Below are positions 37,241 to 44,846 of a stretch of DNA of 64,000 bases, in pieces. Where the stretch lies: contig NZ_JHWH01000002.1 in the NCBI RefSeq assembly GCF_000622145.1, forward strand, positions 60,246 through 124,245, given 5' to 3'. Below the pieces are notes generated by a model that saw only the letters and a list, made by a program, of their open reading frames with translations, made no database searches and was not told where the DNA came from. The first letter of the stretch is position 1. Every line of letters begins with the position of its first letter. The DNA comes from Paracoccus yeei ATCC BAA-599. Its GTDB lineage: Bacteria > Pseudomonadota > Alphaproteobacteria > Rhodobacterales > Rhodobacteraceae. The translations under genes were made by a program, and so were the position numbers.

Positions 37241-37313
37241 ACCCGACCCCCTCCTCCTCCCTGGGGTCCGGGTTCAGGCGGCATCCTCCCTCCTCCTCCC
37301 TGAGGATGCCGCC
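37241..37313 (+). ncRNA. cuckoo/CcsR unit 1
   Basis: Hairpin 1: ACCCGACCCC (37241-37250) with 37263-37273, one bulged base, loop 37251-37262. Hairpin 2: perfect 12 bp, 37277-37288 with 37302-37313, loop 37289-37301. Confidence 0.9.
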
Positions 37314-37324
37314 GCTCAGATACG

Positions 37325-37396
37325 GTAAGACCCCTCCTCCTCCCTGGGTCTTACGGTTCAGGCGGCTTCCCCCTCCTCCTCCCTGGGGAAGCCGCC
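37325..37396 (+). ncRNA. cuckoo/CcsR unit 2
   Basis: Both stems perfect: GTAAGACCC (37325-37333) with GGGTCTTAC (37346-37354), and GGCGGCTTCCCC (37361-37372) with 37385-37396. Both loops are CTCCTCCTCCCT. Confidence 0.92.
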
Positions 37397-37407
37397 GACA
37401 GAATACC

Positions 37408-37476
37408 GCGGGGCCCCTCCTCCTCCCTGGGCCACGCAGTCAGGCGGCTCCCCCTCCCTCCTCCCGGGATGCCGCC
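37408..37476 (+). ncRNA. cuckoo/CcsR unit 3
   Basis: Hairpin 5: 37408-37416 with 37429-37437, one mismatch. Hairpin 6: GGCGGCTCCC with GGGATGCCGCC (one bulged A), variant loop CCTCCCTCCTCCC. Confidence 0.85.
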
Positions 37477-37486
37477 GAACCATACC

Positions 37487-37558
37487 GCGGGACCCCCTCC
37501 TCCCATTGGGTCCTGCAGTTCAGGCGGCTTCCCCCTCCTCCTCCCTGGGGATGCCGCC
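37487..37558 (+). ncRNA. cuckoo/CcsR unit 4
   Basis: Hairpin 7: GCGGGACCC with GGGTCCTGC (one G-U), loop CCTCCTCCCATT, the most divergent loop. Hairpin 8: 37523-37534 with 37547-37558, one mismatch, standard loop. Confidence 0.85.
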
Positions 37559-37565
37559 ACCAATA

Positions 37566-37638
37566 CGCCGGGCCCCTCCTCCTCCCTGGGCCTTGCGGTT
37601 CGGGCGGCACCCCCCTCCTCCTCCCTGGGGGTGCCGCC
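37566..37638 (+). ncRNA. cuckoo/CcsR unit 5
   Basis: Hairpin 9: 37566-37575 with 37588-37597, one G-U and one mismatch. Hairpin 10: perfect GGCGGCACCCCC with GGGGGTGCCGCC. Both loops standard. Followed by a plain 6-bp GCCGCC/GGCGGC hairpin without an anti-SD loop (37646-37661). Confidence 0.87.
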
Positions 37639-37670
37639 TAAAACAGCCGCCACGCGGCGGCACGGAATGC

Positions 37671-37740
37671 GACGGTCCCTCTCCTCCTCCCCGGGATCGT
37701 CAGCTTGCGGTGATGGCCTCCTCCTCCCTGCCATTGCCGC
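37671..37740 (+). ncRNA. cuckoo/CcsR unit 6
   Basis: Hairpin 11: GACGGTCCC with GGGATCGTC (one G-U). Hairpin 12: GCGGTGATGGC with GCCATTGCCGC (two G-U), which departs from the GGCGGC pattern yet keeps full pairing and the standard loop. Confidence 0.85.
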
Positions 37741-37746
37741 ACCCAT

Positions 37747-37819
37747 ACGCGGCCTCTCCTCCTCCCTGGGCCGGCGTTGCGCGGCGGTGCCCCCCTCCTC
37801 CCTGGGCGCCGCCGCTTTT
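37747..37819 (+). ncRNA. cuckoo/CcsR unit 7, with terminator
   Basis: Hairpin 13: ACGCGGCCT with 37768-37777 (one G-U, one bulge). Hairpin 14: GCGGCGGTGCCC (37781-37792) with 37804-37815 (one G-U), an 11-base CCTCCTCCCT-type loop, then TTTT. Confidence 0.87.
37781..37819 (+). terminator. terminator formed by the last cuckoo hairpin
   Basis: 12-bp GC-rich stem followed directly by TTTTCATTC. The only hairpin of the array followed by a T-run, so it likely ends the DUF1127-sRNA transcript before rlmJ. Confidence 0.7.
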
Positions 37820-37850
37820 CATTCGCGGGGCATCGGTGTAGGGCGCTGGC

Positions 37851-38627
37851 ATGTTGTCCTATCAGCACGCCTATCACGCCGGAAACCTGGCCGACCTGCA
37901 CAAGCACGCGCTGCTTGCCTGGATGCTGGCCTATCTGACCGCCAAGCCGAAACCGCTGACCTATCTGGAAACCCACGCCGGTCGCGGGCTGTACGACCTG
38001 TCCGGCCCCGAGGCCGGCAAGACCGGCGAGGCGGCGGCCGGCATCACCCGCGCGCTGGCGCAGGACTGGCTGTCTCCGGACCATCCCCTCCGCCACGCCC
38101 TGGACCAGGCGCGCAGCCTTTATGGCCCCGACGCCTATCCCGGCTCGCCGCTGATCGCCCGTTACTTCCTGCGCCCCGAGGACAACGCCCATCTGGCCGA
38201 GCTGCACCCGGCCGAGCACGAGGCGCTGGCCCGTGTCGCGGGTTTCGCCCATCTGCACCGGCAGGACGGCTTGCAGATGGCGCAGGCGCTTTGCCCGCCC
38301 ACGCCGCGCCGGGGGCTGCTGCTGATCGACCCCAGCTATGAGGTCAAGGCCGATTACGACACCCTGCCGCGCCAGATCGGCTTGCTGGCGCGGAAGTGGA
38401 ACGTGGGCATCATCGCGCTGTGGTATCCGGTTCTGACCGACGACCGCCAGGCGCCGATGGTGCGCGCACTGCGCCAGTCCCAGCCCGAGGCGCTGTTTTC
38501 CGAGGTGCGCTTTCCCCCCGCCCGGCCAGGGCATGGCATGGTCGGCTCGGGCATGGTGGTGCTGAACCCGCCCTACGGGCTGGAGGCCGAGGCGGCCAGG
38601 CTCTCTGCCCTGTTCGCCAGGCTGTAG
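37851..38627 (+). CDS. rlmJ: 23S rRNA (adenine2030-N6)-methyltransferase RlmJ
   Basis: 258 residues. RlmJ methylates A2030 of 23S rRNA. The start LSYQHAYHAGNLADLHKHALLAWML, the SAM region YLETHAGRGLYDL and the catalytic LLLIDPSYEVKADYD (DPPF-type, here DPSY) are specific to this family (formerly DUF519/YhiR). It begins 32 bases after the sRNA terminator. Its 3' end overlaps the convergent amidase by 55 bases. Confidence 0.94.
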   Translation: MLSYQHAYHAGNLADLHKHALLAWMLAYLTAKPKPLTYLETHAGRGLYDLSGPEAGKTGEAAAGITRALAQDWLSPDHPLRHALDQARSLYGPDAYPGSPLIARYFLRPEDNAHLAELHPAEHEALARVAGFAHLHRQDGLQMAQALCPPTPRRGLLLIDPSYEVKADYDTLPRQIGLLARKWNVGIIALWYPVLTDDRQAPMVRALRQSQPEALFSEVRFPPARPGHGMVGSGMVVLNPPYGLEAEAARLSALFARL

Positions 38628-39295
38628 GCCAGGGCGGCGGCGGCCCGGCGGTCGTCCTCCGTCTCGGGCCCCGTGGCCCAGGGCCGAAACCGCAGGCGAA
38701 AGGCCGACAATGCGGCCGGGCTGTCGGGATAGCCGATCCGGGGCAGGCTGTCAGCCAGCGGCCGGTCCTCGCCCAGACCCTCGGGCCAGAGGGACAGGCC
38801 GCCCAGCGCCAGCCTCCGCCAGTCGAATCGCGGCCCCGGATCGGTCTTGCGGCCCGGCGCCATGTCTGAATGGGCGATCACCCCGGCCGGGCCGATGTCC
38901 CAGCGGACCATGATGCCGCGCAGCAGCGACTCGAGCGCGGCCATCTGCGGATCGGGAAAGGGCCGGTCGCCGGGATTGGCAAGCTCGATGCCGATGCTGC
39001 GAGAGTTCACGTCCTCGCGCCCCTGCCAGGACCCCGCGCCGGCGTGCCAGGCGCGACGATCCTCGGGGACCAGCGCCTCGGTGCGGCCGTCCTCGCGGAT
39101 CAGCCAATGCGCGCTGACCTCGGCCAGGGGGTCGCATAGCCGCGCGCGCGCCGATTCGGCATCGGCCATCCCGGTATAATGGATCACGATCAGCGCCGGC
39201 CGCTGCCCGCGCCGGTCGCCGTGATTGGGCGACGGGCCCAAGGCCGCGGGCTCAGCGCGGCGCGCGGAAGGGCTTGGGATCCCAGCCGCAGACAT
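38573..39295 (-). CDS. N-acetylmuramoyl-L-alanine amidase (Amidase_2, AmpD type)
   Basis: 240 residues from the ATG at 39295; the true start may be a TTG at 39241 (LGPSPNHGDRR), which would avoid overlapping the upstream lipoprotein gene. Zinc amidase fold: VIHYTGM (first His), VSAHWLIREDGRTEALVPEDRRAWHAG, NSRSIGIELANPG and IAHSDMAPGRKTDPGPRFDW (His, Lys, Asp). It cleaves MurNAc-L-Ala bonds; no signal peptide, so probably cytoplasmic muropeptide recycling. Its end overlaps rlmJ antisense. Confidence 0.88.
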   Translation of the reverse strand: MSAAGIPSPSARRAEPAALGPSPNHGDRRGQRPALIVIHYTGMADAESARARLCDPLAEVSAHWLIREDGRTEALVPEDRRAWHAGAGSWQGREDVNSRSIGIELANPGDRPFPDPQMAALESLLRGIMVRWDIGPAGVIAHSDMAPGRKTDPGPRFDWRRLALGGLSLWPEGLGEDRPLADSLPRIGYPDSPAALSAFRLRFRPWATGPETEDDRRAAAALAYSLANRAESLAASASSP

Positions 39296-39800
39296 AGCCG
39301 TCGCCGTCCGGGTCCATGCCGCGCGGGTCGATCAGCGGCCCGCCCGACGCGATGAAGGCCCGCTGCGCCGCATCGCGCGACGGATAATTGCTGCACAGGT
39401 GCGCGGCCTGCGCGATCGAACCGCCGGTGCGCTGATAGACCGTCGCGCCGGGGTTCTGCGGCTGCTGATGGGCATAGCGCACCAGCACCGGGGTCGAGCC
39501 CGGATAAGGCCCGGTCGTCGCGACCTGGGCATTGGCCGGCACCTCGGCCGCGACGACTCGGACCGCACCGGTCTGGCGCTTGGGCAGCACGACCTGGGGC
39601 GCCTCGGCCGGCAGCTGCACCGGGATCACCTGCGGCACCGGGCCCTGCCCCTGCAGCGCCGCTTCCCGGGTCTGCAGGTATTTCGCATAGGGCGAGCCAT
39701 TGTGCATGGCGCTGTAATTGGGATTCCAGCCGGTATTCTCGGCACAGGCGGCCAGGGCCAGGATCGGTGCCAGCACCGAAAGGATCGTCAGTTTGCGCAT
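39252..39800 (-). CDS. lipoprotein with C-terminal Excalibur calcium-binding domain
   Basis: 182 residues from the ATG at 39800 (AGGGG 7-8 bases upstream; another ATG lies at 39806). Signal sequence with lipobox LALAAC at residues 14-19; the lipidated Cys19 starts the mature protein. A proline/glutamine-rich middle leads to CSNYPSRDAAQRAFIASGGPLIDPRGMDPDGDGYVCGWDP, an Excalibur motif with DPDGDG calcium loop and paired cysteines. Function unknown; probably surface-anchored. It follows gatA by 22 bases, possibly one transcript. Confidence 0.85.
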   Translation of the reverse strand: MRKLTILSVLAPILALAACAENTGWNPNYSAMHNGSPYAKYLQTREAALQGQGPVPQVIPVQLPAEAPQVVLPKRQTGAVRVVAAEVPANAQVATTGPYPGSTPVLVRYAHQQPQNPGATVYQRTGGSIAQAAHLCSNYPSRDAAQRAFIASGGPLIDPRGMDPDGDGYVCGWDPKPFRAPR

Positions 39801-39822
39801 CGCCATGCCCCTGCTTGCCCGC

Positions 39823-41307
39823 CTACCACCAGCGCGACGGTTTCGCGTCGAAGCCTGCCGCAGACTCCACCGCCTGCGCAAGGTTCAACAGCGCCCCCTC
39901 TTCCCACGGGCGGCCGATCAGTTGCATGCCAAGAGGCAGCCCCTGCGCGTCCAGCGCCACCGGAACCGAGATGCCGGGCAAGCCGGCCAGGTTCAGCGTG
40001 ACCGTGAACACGTCGTTCAGATACATCTCGACCGGATCGCCCTTGTCCATCGACCCCAGAGGAAAGGCGGCGCTGGGGGTGGTCGGCGCCAGGATCGCGT
40101 CGATGCCGCCGGCATAGGCGCGGTCGAAGTCCTGCTTGATCAGGGCGCGGACCTTGCGGGCGCGGTTGTAATAGGCGTCGTAGAACCCCGCCGACAGCAC
40201 ATAGGTGCCGATCATCACGCGGCGCTTGACCTCGGGGCCAAAGCCCTCGGCGCGGGTCTTTTCATACATCTCGACCACGCCGTCGCCCGCGCCCAGTTTG
40301 GCGCGGCGGCCATAGCGCACGCCGTCGTAGCGCGCCAGGTTCGAGGATGCCTCGGCCGGGGCGATGACGTAATAGGCCGGCAGCGCATATTGCGCATGGG
40401 GCAGGCTGATGTCGACGATCTCGGCGCCCGCGTCCCGCAGCATGTCGGCGGTGCGCGACCAGAGCGCGTCGATTTCGTCCGACAGCCCCTCGATGCGGTA
40501 TTCCCTGGGAATGCCGATGCGCTTGCCGCGGATGTCGCCGGTCAGCGCCGCCTCGTAATCCGGCACCGGGCGGTCGGCGCTGGTCGAATCCTTGGGATCG
40601 ACCGAAGCCATGGCTCCCAGCATGATCGCGGCGTCGCGCACCGTCCGGGCGATCGGCCCGGCCTGGTCCAGCGAACTGGCATAGGCGATGACACCCCAGC
40701 GGCTGACCCGGCCATAGGTCGGGCGCAGCCCCACCGTGCCGGTGAAGGCCGCCGGCTGGCGGATCGAGCCGCCGGTGTCGGTCGCCGCCGCCCCAAGGCA
40801 CAGGCCCGCCGCCACCGCGGCCGCAGACCCGCCCGAGGAACCGCCCGCCGTCCGGTTCACGCCGTCGTCCAGCTTCCACGGGTTCACCGTCGGGCCATAG
40901 ACGCTGTTCTCGGTCGACGACCCCATGCCGAACTCGTCCTGGTTCAGCTTGCCCAGCATGACCGCGCCCTGGCCCCACAGGTTCCCGGTCACGGTCGATT
41001 CATATTGCGGCCGGAACCCGTCCAGGATGCGGCTGGCCGATTGCGAGGGCACGTCCCGGACGCAGAACAGGTCCTTGACGCCGACCGGAATGCCGGTCAT
41101 CGGCGCGGCCTCGCCCGCCTTGATGCGGGCATCCGCCGCCCTGGCCATTTCGCGCGCCCGGTCGGGCGTGTTGTGGACGAAGGCGTTCAGCGCAGCCGAG
41201 CCCTCGATGGCCGACAGGCAGGCCTCGGTCAACTCAACGGCCGTCGTCTCGCCTTTCGCCAGCGCGTCGCGGGCCTCGGCGATGGTCAGTCTGTTCAGCT
41301 CGCTCAT
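39823..41307 (-). CDS. gatA: Asp-tRNA(Asn)/Glu-tRNA(Gln) amidotransferase subunit A
   Basis: 494 residues, amidase-signature enzyme. It releases ammonia from glutamine for transamidation of Glu-tRNA-Gln and/or Asp-tRNA-Asn. The catalytic Lys is in GVKDLFC, and the Ser-cis-Ser pair in [16 protein letters not shown] with the nucleophile in [14 protein letters not shown]. Four-base overlap with gatC. gatB is not in the window. Coupled to the use of a mischarging GluRS. Confidence 0.96.
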   Translation of the reverse strand: MSELNRLTIAEARDALAKGETTAVELTEACLSAIEGSAALNAFVHNTPDRAREMARAADARIKAGEAAPMTGIPVGVKDLFCVRDVPSQSASRILDGFRPQYESTVTGNLWGQGAVMLGKLNQDEFGMGSSTENSVYGPTVNPWKLDDGVNRTAGGSSGGSAAAVAAGLCLGAAATDTGGSIRQPAAFTGTVGLRPTYGRVSRWGVIAYASSLDQAGPIARTVRDAAIMLGAMASVDPKDSTSADRPVPDYEAALTGDIRGKRIGIPREYRIEGLSDEIDALWSRTADMLRDAGAEIVDISLPHAQYALPAYYVIAPAEASSNLARYDGVRYGRRAKLGAGDGVVEMYEKTRAEGFGPEVKRRVMIGTYVLSAGFYDAYYNRARKVRALIKQDFDRAYAGGIDAILAPTTPSAAFPLGSMDKGDPVEMYLNDVFTVTLNLAGLPGISVPVALDAQGLPLGMQLIGRPWEEGALLNLAQAVESAAGFDAKPSRWW

Positions 41308-41591
41308 TCCACCACCTTCGGCACGGCAAAGAAGCCCTCGCGCGCGTCGGGCGCGTTCTTCAGGATCAGGTCCTGCATGTCGCCGTCGGTCACGACATCC
41401 TCGCGCCGCTTCAGGCGCATCGGCTCGACCCCGGTCATCGGCTCGACACCGGTCACGTCGACCTCGTTCAGTTGCTCCATGAAGTGCAGGATGCCGTTCA
41501 GCTCCTGCGCCAGCGCCGGCAGGTCCGCGTCATCGACCGCGATGCGCGCCAGATGCGCGACCTTGCGGGCCTCATCCTGAGTAATCGCCAT
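41304..41591 (-). CDS. gatC: Asp-tRNA(Asn)/Glu-tRNA(Gln) amidotransferase subunit C
   Basis: 95 residues; wraps around GatA and stabilises the complex. Typical [50 protein letters not shown], with the second V(T)GVEPM motif repeated ([26 protein letters not shown]). AAAGGAG precedes the ATG. First gene of gatC-gatA. Confidence 0.95.
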   Translation of the reverse strand: MAITQDEARKVAHLARIAVDDADLPALAQELNGILHFMEQLNEVDVTGVEPMTGVEPMRLKRREDVVTDGDMQDLILKNAPDAREGFFAVPKVVE

Positions 41592-41716
41592 GGGGGCTCC
41601 TTTCGCTTGGGGGCGGTTTACCGCCCGCGCCCCGGCGGGGCAAGCGGCGGATGCGGCGGAACTTTACCCAGGCCGCCCGGCTTGGCAGGATGCCCGCGAC
41701 AAGGAAAGGAGCCCCG

Positions 41717-42409
41717 ATGAAACTGACGTGGCTTGGCCACTCCGGCTTTCGGCTTGAAATCGAACAGGCGGTGATCCTGATCGACCCCTGGATGTCGGGA
41801 AACCCGGTCTTTCCCGACGACCGCCGGGACGAGGCCGTCCGTGGCGCGACCCACATCCTGCTGACCCACGGCCACGGCGACCACACCGGCGACACGCTGT
41901 CCATCGCGCGTGACCTCAAGATCCCGGTCGCGGGAATCTACGACCTGATCTCGACCTGGCAGACCCACCAGGGGATCGAGGGAATCGGCTTCAACAAGGG
42001 CGGCACCGTGGACCTGGGCGGCGCGCGCGTCACCATGGTGAACGCCAGCCACAGCTCGTCCTTTGAAGGCAACGAGGGCCCGATCTATGCCGGCCACGAA
42101 TCCGGCTACATGATCGCGGGCGAAGGCCATGTGATCTATGTCTCGGGCGACACCGACATCATGGCCGACATGGGCTGGATGGGCGAATACCACCAGCCCG
42201 ACATCGGCATCCTCTCGGCCGGCGGCCATTTCACCATGGACATGAAGCGCGCGGCATGGGCGGCCCGGAAGTACTTCGATTTCAAGACCGTGATCCCCTG
42301 CCACTACAAGACCTTCCCGCTGCTGGAACAGGATGCCCAGGCGCTGCGGGACGGCCTGCCCGGGGTCCAGGTGATCGAACCCGAGGTGCTGGTGCCGATC
42401 GCGCTCTAG
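41717..42409 (+). CDS. metal-dependent hydrolase, UPF0173 (metallo-beta-lactamase fold)
   Basis: 230 residues from the ATG at 41717 (AAGGAAAGGAG upstream). Start KLTWLGHSGFRLE, ILIDPW, metal motif LTHGHGDHTGD, ASHSSSFEG, YVSGDTDIMADM and VIPCHYKTFP are the UPF0173 features; similar to UlaG-type lactonases but the substrate is unknown. Divergent from gatC. Its stop overlaps the DUF1989 stop by four bases. Confidence 0.9.
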   Translation: MKLTWLGHSGFRLEIEQAVILIDPWMSGNPVFPDDRRDEAVRGATHILLTHGHGDHTGDTLSIARDLKIPVAGIYDLISTWQTHQGIEGIGFNKGGTVDLGGARVTMVNASHSSSFEGNEGPIYAGHESGYMIAGEGHVIYVSGDTDIMADMGWMGEYHQPDIGILSAGGHFTMDMKRAAWAARKYFDFKTVIPCHYKTFPLLEQDAQALRDGLPGVQVIEPEVLVPIAL

Positions 42410-43239
42410 GGCCAGCGATAGGGACTTGGCTGCGGCACCGGCCGGTCGGTCGGGACCGCGGGCGCAAAGATCTCGACCAGCAGCGGGTGGCAGGGGGCGG
42501 CGTCGCTGGAATGTTCGGCGCCGCAGTCGCCGCCCGGGCAGGCCGAAAGCCCGCCGATCAGGTCGATCTCGGCGAACAGTTCAAGATAGTCGCCCGGCCG
42601 CACCGGGCTCGCCTTCATCAGATACTGCCCTGTGTCGCGGCTGAAGCCCGTGCACATGAAGACGTTCAGCACGTCGTGGACCAGCCCCTCGACCTCGGCC
42701 GGGGGACGGTTCAGTTCCTCGGCCAGGGCGTTGGTCAGGTTCGAATGGCAGCAGTGGTGATAATCCCCGCCGCTCAGCAGCTTGTGGGTATAGGGGTCGC
42801 AGCGCGTGCCGATCACGTCATGGACCGAGGCGCCGTATTCGTCGATCCCGTACCATTCCAGCGTGTCCTCGGTCACCGTCGCCATCGGGCGCAGGAACGG
42901 CAGGCAGGACCACATCCGGTCGCCGCGCGTCAGGTGCGTGCCGTGCAGCGCCCGGGTCTTGCCGGAAAAGAACCGCTCGGACGGATCATGTGCGGACCAC
43001 AGGTTCAGGTCGCCGACCTGCGGCCCTTCGGTGCAGGTGATGCGAAAGAAATGCCCGGCGGGAACGCGGAAACACCGGGCGCGGCGCGGCGGCACCAGGC
43101 ATTCGCCGGTCTTGCGCGCCATGCGCCGGGTCTCGGCCAGTTGGAACAGCTGCGGATCGGGAAGCGCCTCGGCCGGATAGCAGACGACCGGGGCGACGGC
43201 ACGACGCTCGGCGGCGTCGACAGGGATGCGATGGGTCAT
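42406..43239 (-). CDS. DUF1989 (urea carboxylase-associated family) protein
   Basis: 277 residues from the ATG at 43239. DUF1989 signatures: VPPRRARCFRVPAGHFFRITCTEGPQVGDLNLWS, FSGKTRALHGTHLTRGDRMWSCLPFLRPMATVTEDT, HHCCHSNLTNAL, DVLNVFMCTGF and PGDYLELFAEIDL. Relatives sit beside urea carboxylase or allophanate hydrolase, and some are guanidine-linked carboxyguanidine deiminase subunits; none of those partner genes is visible here, so the role is open. No strong ribosome site was seen. Confidence 0.85.
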   Translation of the reverse strand: MTHRIPVDAAERRAVAPVVCYPAEALPDPQLFQLAETRRMARKTGECLVPPRRARCFRVPAGHFFRITCTEGPQVGDLNLWSAHDPSERFFSGKTRALHGTHLTRGDRMWSCLPFLRPMATVTEDTLEWYGIDEYGASVHDVIGTRCDPYTHKLLSGGDYHHCCHSNLTNALAEELNRPPAEVEGLVHDVLNVFMCTGFSRDTGQYLMKASPVRPGDYLELFAEIDLIGGLSACPGGDCGAEHSSDAAPCHPLLVEIFAPAVPTDRPVPQPSPYRWP

Positions 43240-43340
43240 GCCGGCAATGCTAGCCGCAAGGGGCGCGGGACGGCAAGCGCCCGCCGGGCTTTCACCGTTT
43301 TCCCAAATACCCATGCGACCGTGCCACGGGACGCTCTCGC

Positions 43341-43370
43341 AAAAACGAAAGCGCGGCCGTCAAGCCGCGC
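43341..43370 (-). terminator. terminator after the 51-residue gene
   Basis: On the minus strand a GCGCGGC/GCCGCGC stem with six-base loop (43351-43370), followed by TTTCGTTTTT (43350-43341). Confidence 0.75.
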
Positions 43371-43398
43371 TGCAAGGCCCGAAGGGGCAAGGCCGGGT

Positions 43399-43554
43399 TC
43401 AGGCCGCGAGGCGCTCTTCCGCACGCTCAAGCGGCATCGGCTCAAAGCTGAAATAGCCGAACATCTGCTCCAGCACCGCCAGCGCCTCGGCTGCGGGCTT
43501 GTCGGCGGAGCGCTTCAGCACGGCAAGGTTTTCGGTCGCGTTCAGGGTCGTCAT
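43399..43554 (-). CDS. hypothetical 51-residue protein
   Basis: 51 residues from the ATG at 43554 with GGAGAG five to six bases upstream, and followed by a good terminator, so it is probably a real, separately expressed gene. Sequence: a short Thr/Asn-rich start then a helical, acidic stretch (KPAAEALAVLEQMFGYFSFEPMPLERAEERLAA). No signal peptide, membrane segment or family recognised. Sits downstream of the sdh operon, past its own terminator. Confidence 0.6.
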   Translation of the reverse strand: MTTLNATENLAVLKRSADKPAAEALAVLEQMFGYFSFEPMPLERAEERLAA

Positions 43555-43596
43555 GGTTCTCTCCGGGGTCGGAACGGTCGTTTGTCTCCCCGCGGA

Positions 43597-43642
43597 AAAG
43601 ATAATGCCGCGCCGCAGAATATTCCACCCTGCGGCGCGGCAT
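43597..43642 (-). terminator. terminator of the sdh operon
   Basis: Perfect 14-bp inverted repeat ATGCCGCGCCGCAG / CTGCGGCGCGGCAT (43604-43617 and 43629-43642) with 11-base loop, 45 bases after the sdhB stop; on the minus strand it is followed by TATCTTTT. Confidence 0.7.
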
Positions 43643-43686
43643 GTCACGGTATACCGGCCATGACGCCGGTGCAGGTCACGCGGCGA

Positions 43687-44469
43687 TCAGGCGATGCGCT
43701 CGACCATCATGTGCTTGATCGAGGCGATGGCCTTGGCCGGGTTCAGCCCCTTGGGACAGGTGTTCGTGCAGTTCATGATCGTGTGGCAGCGATACAGCTT
43801 GAACGGGTCCTCCAGCGCGTCCAGCCGCTCGCCCGTGGCTTCGTCGCGGCTGTCGATCAGCCAGCGATAGGCGTGCAGCAGGGCCGCCGGGCCCAGATAG
43901 CGGTCGCCGTTCCACCAGTAGCTCGGGCAGGATGTCGAGCACGAGGCGCACAGGATGCATTCGTAAAGCCCATCCAGCTTCTTGCGGTCCTCGATCGACT
44001 GACGCCACTCCTTGTCGGGGGTGGGCGTCTCGGTGATCAGATAGGGGTTCACGCTGGCGTGCTGGGCATAGAAATGCGTCAGGTCGGGGATCAGGTCCTT
44101 GACCACCGGCATGTGCGGCAGGGGATAGATGTTCACCTCCTTGCCCTTCACCTCGTCGATGCCGAAGATGCAGGCCAGGTGGTTGCCGCCGTCGATGTTC
44201 ATCGCGCAGGAGCCGCAGATCCCCTCGCGGCAGGACCGGCGGAAGGTCAGCGTGGGATCGATCTCGTTCTTGATCTTGATCAGCGCGTCCAGCACCATCG
44301 GCCCGCACTTGTCCAGGTCGACGTAATAGGTGTCGATGCGCGGGTTTTCCCCGGTGTCCGGGTCCCAGCGATAGATGTTGAAGCGGCGGACGTTCGTGGC
44401 GCCTTGGGGCATCGGCCAGGTCTTGCCGACCCGCATGCGGCTGTTCTTGGGAAGATTGAGTTGGACCAT
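43687..44469 (-). CDS. sdhB: succinate dehydrogenase iron-sulfur subunit
   Basis: 260 residues. It carries electrons from SdhA FAD to ubiquinone through three Fe-S centres. The [2Fe-2S] ligands are in [16 protein letters not shown], the [4Fe-4S] in [16 protein letters not shown] and the [3Fe-4S] in [29 protein letters not shown] precedes the ATG. Last gene of the sdh operon, separated from sdhA by two small lipoprotein genes. Confidence 0.97.
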   Translation of the reverse strand: MVQLNLPKNSRMRVGKTWPMPQGATNVRRFNIYRWDPDTGENPRIDTYYVDLDKCGPMVLDALIKIKNEIDPTLTFRRSCREGICGSCAMNIDGGNHLACIFGIDEVKGKEVNIYPLPHMPVVKDLIPDLTHFYAQHASVNPYLITETPTPDKEWRQSIEDRKKLDGLYECILCASCSTSCPSYWWNGDRYLGPAALLHAYRWLIDSRDEATGERLDALEDPFKLYRCHTIMNCTNTCPKGLNPAKAIASIKHMMVERIA

Positions 44470-44540
44470 TGGGTTACTCCTGGTGGTCTGACCGCCACGG
44501 GCGATCGGCCGTCATGCGGCAGGCTGAATGGCAAAGGGCG

Positions 44541-44846
44541 TCAGCGCGCCCTCCACCCCGGTTGGTCGTAAAGCGGTCGGTTGGGCATCTGCCCCGAGCG
44601 GCGCTTCACGCAGTTCTGGAACACCTGGGCCGGATCGCGGCCCATGATATAATCCGACGAGACGCCCACGCGGACAAAACCGCCGCGCGCCCCGTGCGAG
44701 CCAACGCCCACGCCCATCTCGGTGCGCGGACCGGTGGCGTCGCGGGCGCTGTCAAGACAGGCCCGTTCGGCCTGTTCGACCGTCAGCGGCGTGCAGGCCC
44801 CCAGCGCCAGCAGGGCCAGCACCGCCGGGGCGCCCGCGCGCCGCAT
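44541..44846 (-). CDS. small lipoprotein inside the sdh operon (second copy position)
   Basis: 101 residues from the ATG at 44846, which overlaps the preceding lipoprotein stop by one base (TGATG). Signal sequence RRAGAPAVLALLALGAC with lipobox LLALGAC; the mature part has CTPLTVEQAERACLDSARDATGPRTEMGVGVGS..., ending with DPAQVFQNCVKRRSGQMPNRPLYDQPGW, with paired cysteines. No known family. 71 bases before sdhB. Its place between sdhA and sdhB suggests coexpression with the complex; no direct role is shown. Confidence 0.75.
   Translation of the reverse strand: MRRAGAPAVLALLALGACTPLTVEQAERACLDSARDATGPRTEMGVGVGSHGARGGFVRVGVSSDYIMGRDPAQVFQNCVKRRSGQMPNRPLYDQPGWRAR

Larger units (their letters stand above)
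37241..37819 (+). ncRNA. array of seven cuckoo/CcsR-type two-hairpin RNA units with anti-SD loops
   Basis: Fourteen hairpins follow the DUF1127 gene. Odd ones have ~9-bp stems; even ones ~12-bp stems, most built on GGCGGC...GCCGCC. Nearly all have a 12-13-base loop of the form CTCCTCCTCCCT, containing CCTCC, the anti-Shine-Dalgarno sequence. Stems differ between copies but stay paired through compensating changes; loops are nearly constant, so the selected element is an RNA loop. Each unit is preceded by ATAC (ATGC in unit 6), and the two hairpins of units 1-5 are joined by GGTTCA-like linkers. Unit spacing is 76-84 bases except before unit 6 (105). The array matches CcsR1-4 of R. sphaeroides and the 'cuckoo' RNA family, but with seven units rather than four. 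The last hairpin is followed by TTTT and probably terminates the transcript. Confidence 0.93.

Noticed and set aside
37241..37819. CRISPR array or simple microsatellite
   Set aside because: The repeats are hairpin loops with differing complementary arms, not direct repeats with unique spacers; no cas genes are present.
37351..38341. Proline/serine-rich open frames running through the hairpin array
   Set aside because: They only translate the CCTCCTCC loops; the constancy lies in RNA pairing and loops, not in one reading frame, and no ribosome site fits.
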